Assembly: GCA_019359745.1 (NCBI GenBank)
Contig: JAHHGT010000007.1
Location: 62,001-126,000, forward strand
Direction: 5' to 3'
Origin: Aphanothece saxicola GSE-SYN-MK-01-06B
Lineage (GTDB): Bacteria > Cyanobacteriota > Cyanobacteriia > PCC-6307 > Cyanobiaceae
DNA: 64,000 nt
Part shown: positions 62,374-64,000 of the stretch, piece after piece
Numbering within the stretch: position 1 is the stretch's first letter
Layout: the number at the start of each line of letters is the position of its first letter
The notes under the pieces: model-generated
Databases searched by the model: none
What the model was told of the DNA's origin: nothing
Seen by the model: only the letters and a program-made list of their open reading frames with translations
Position numbers and translations under genes: made by a program

Positions 62374-64000
62374 ATGACCAGCACCGCCCTCTCCCCCGAA
62401 CCCCCCGCCTCCTGGCGGCGTTACTTCGGCTTCAGCACCGATGCCAAGGTGATCGGCATCCAGTACATCGTGGTGGCCTTCTTCTTCTTTCTGGTGGGTG
62501 GCCTGCTGGCCATGATCATGCGGGGTGAGCTGATCACACCGGAGGCTGATCTTGTGGATCGCACCGTGTACAACGGCCTCTACACGATGCACGGAACGAT
62601 CATGTTGTTCCTGTTCATCTTTCCGGTGCTCAACGGGCTCAACAACCTGCTGATTCCCACCATGATCGGAGCCCCCGACATGGCCTTCCCGCGGCTCAAC
62701 ACCGCCGCCTTCTGGCTGGTGCCCGTGTTCGGCATCCTGCTGATCGCCAGTTTCTTCCTGCCCAGCGGCCCGGCCACCTCCGGCTGGTGGTCCTATCCGC
62801 CGGTCAGTCTGCAGAACCCGCTCGGCCACCTGATCAACGGTGAGTTCCTCTGGGTGCTGGCGGTGGCCCTCTCCGGCGTGTCCTCCATCATGGGGGCGGT
62901 CAACTTCGTCACCACGATCCTGCGCATGCGAGCTCCGGGCATGGGCCTCTTCCGCATGCCCGTGTTCTGCTGGACGGCACTCGCCGCCCAGACGCTGCAG
63001 CTGATCGGCCTGCCCGCCCTCACCGGCGGCGCCGTGATGCTGCTGCTTGATCTGAGCGTCGGCACCTCGTTCTACAGACCCGAAGGGGGTGGCGATCCGG
63101 TGCTCTATCAGCACTTCTTCTGGTTCTATTCCCACCCGGCGGTGTATGTGATCATCCTGCCGGTGTTCGGTATCTTCTCGGAGCTGTTCCCCGTCTATTC
63201 GCGCAAGCCACTGTTCGGCTACGTCTACGTGTGTCTGGCGTCGTTCATCATCGTTGGCCTTGGCCTGATCGTCTGGGTGCACCACATGTTCCCCAGTGGC
63301 GTCACCCAATGGATGCGCAACCTGTTCATGGTCACCACGATGCTGATCGCCGTGCCCACCGGTGTGAAGGTGTTCGCCTGGCTCGGCACCCTGTGGGGCG
63401 GCAAGATCCGGCTCACCACCCCGATGCTGTTCTGCCTCGGCGGCCTGTTCAACTTCGTCTTTGCCGGCATCACCGGCATCATGCTGGCCACCGTGCCCAT
63501 CGACATCCACGTCAGCAACACCTACTTCGTGGTGGGTCACTTCCACTACGTGATCTATGGCGCGGCCGTCATGGGCGTCTTCGCCGCCATCTACCACTGG
63601 TTCCCCAAGTTCACCGGCCGCATGCCCTACGAGGGTCTCGGCAAGCTGCATTGTCTGCTCACCTTCGTGGGTGCCAATCTCAGCTTCCTGCCCATGCATC
63701 CGATGGGTCTGATGGGCATGCCCCGGCGGGTCTCCTCCTACGACCCGGAGTTCGCCTTCTGGAACGTGCTGGCGAGCCTCGGGGGCTTCCTGCTGGGGGT
63801 GTCCATCATTCCCTTCCTGCTCAACATGATCAGCTCCTGGGCCCGTGGTCCAAAGGCACCGCACAACCCCTGGAACGCCATCGGCCTGGAATGGCTGCTG
63901 CCCTCACCACCGGCGGAGGACAACTTCGGCGAGCACGTTCCCACCGTGATCAGCCGCCCCTACGGCTACGGCACCGGTGAACCGCTGGTGGAGCACCAGG
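62374..64000 (+). CDS. ctaD: terminal oxidase subunit I (A2-type), 3' end outside window
   Basis: First 542 residues visible. Haem ligand in TMHGTIMLFLFIFPVLNG; CuB motif FFWFYSHPAVYVIILPVFGI, which is the YSHPxVY signature of A2-family haem-copper oxidases, with Glu of the A1 GHPEVY replaced by Ala; VHHMFPSG; FNFVFAGITGIMLATVPIDI with HVSNTYFVVGHFHYVIYGAA carrying the haem ligands. The chemistry is O2 reduction to water with proton pumping. It overlaps nothing and starts 4 bp after the ctaC stop. Subunit III (ctaE) should lie just beyond the window. Confidence 0.95.
   Translation, partial: MTSTALSPEPPASWRRYFGFSTDAKVIGIQYIVVAFFFFLVGGLLAMIMRGELITPEADLVDRTVYNGLYTMHGTIMLFLFIFPVLNGLNNLLIPTMIGAPDMAFPRLNTAAFWLVPVFGILLIASFFLPSGPATSGWWSYPPVSLQNPLGHLINGEFLWVLAVALSGVSSIMGAVNFVTTILRMRAPGMGLFRMPVFCWTALAAQTLQLIGLPALTGGAVMLLLDLSVGTSFYRPEGGGDPVLYQHFFWFYSHPAVYVIILPVFGIFSELFPVYSRKPLFGYVYVCLASFIIVGLGLIVWVHHMFPSGVTQWMRNLFMVTTMLIAVPTGVKVFAWLGTLWGGKIRLTTPMLFCLGGLFNFVFAGITGIMLATVPIDIHVSNTYFVVGHFHYVIYGAAVMGVFAAIYHWFPKFTGRMPYEGLGKLHCLLTFVGANLSFLPMHPMGLMGMPRRVSSYDPEFAFWNVLASLGGFLLGVSIIPFLLNMISSWARGPKAPHNPWNAIGLEWLLPSPPAEDNFGEHVPTVISRPYGYGTGEPLVEHQ

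Noticed and set aside
62242..63864. 540-aa minus-strand open frame opposite ctaD
   Set aside because: Antisense shadow rich in His/Gln/Glu/Gly; the plus strand encodes a clear oxidase subunit.

Overview
The window comes from a high-GC picocyanobacterium, probably of the Cyanobium / alpha-Synechococcus type. The evidence is a thylakoid NDH-1 subunit (ndhH), a phylloquinone gene cluster with a phytyl-type MenA and a cyanobacterial DHNA-CoA thioesterase, a Ycf29-like response regulator, a cyanobacterial second terminal oxidase, and several small families known mainly from cyanobacteria (DUF3285, DUF4079, DUF2752). No rRNA, tRNA, CRISPR array, insertion sequence or phage gene was recognised.

Layout. 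1-6.5 kb: response regulator (cut by the window edge), secreted protein, cysteine desulfurase, membrane proteins, rsmH, ndhH. 6.6-15 kb: an acyl-lipid desaturase, then the phylloquinone block (thioesterase; menE, menC and menA on the minus strand; menF divergent), then gshB with a glutaredoxin lacking its first active-site Cys. 15.4-22.9 kb: housekeeping genes: prfB (with a clear +1 programmed frameshift), a DUF3285 protein, ybeY, dgkA, a glutamine amidotransferase, a degenerate secreted metallo-beta-lactamase-fold protein, hisC, speG, argS.

23.3-30.4 kb is an accessory island. Three paralogous secreted proteins end in a VPGP / hydrophobic / Arg-rich sorting tail. They are interleaved with four paralogous HpsJ-like membrane proteins in the order substrate1-H1, substrate2-H2-H3, substrate3-H4. 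No sortase or exosortase is present in the window. This repeated substrate-plus-membrane-partner array is the best candidate for an undescribed system. A secreted metzincin metalloprotease with a recent DNA-level tandem duplication follows, and its transcription ends at a strong bidirectional terminator.

33.8-38 kb is a GRRM-type RiPP operon on the minus strand: binding protein 2, glycine-rich precursor 2, binding protein 1, precursor 1 and one radical SAM/SPASM maturase. The binding-protein/precursor unit is duplicated while the maturase is single.

38-53 kb: nadC, DUF4079, mnmE, DUF2062, a GNAT, selO, a PepSY protein, a glycosyltransferase coupled to an amylo-alpha-1,6-glucosidase, a DUF1993 protein, relA/spoT, a fused two-domain ABC ATPase and a DoxX protein. 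53.5-60 kb: glgX, a two-domain VOC protein, an EamA transporter, an SDR and a type II NADH dehydrogenase. 60.3-64 kb: two DUF2231 membrane proteins lead an oxidase operon whose subunit II has no cysteine at all and so no CuA site, and whose subunit I (cut by the window end) has the A2-type YSHPAVY motif. Together these suggest an NADH to quinol to O2 route through an ARTO-type quinol oxidase.
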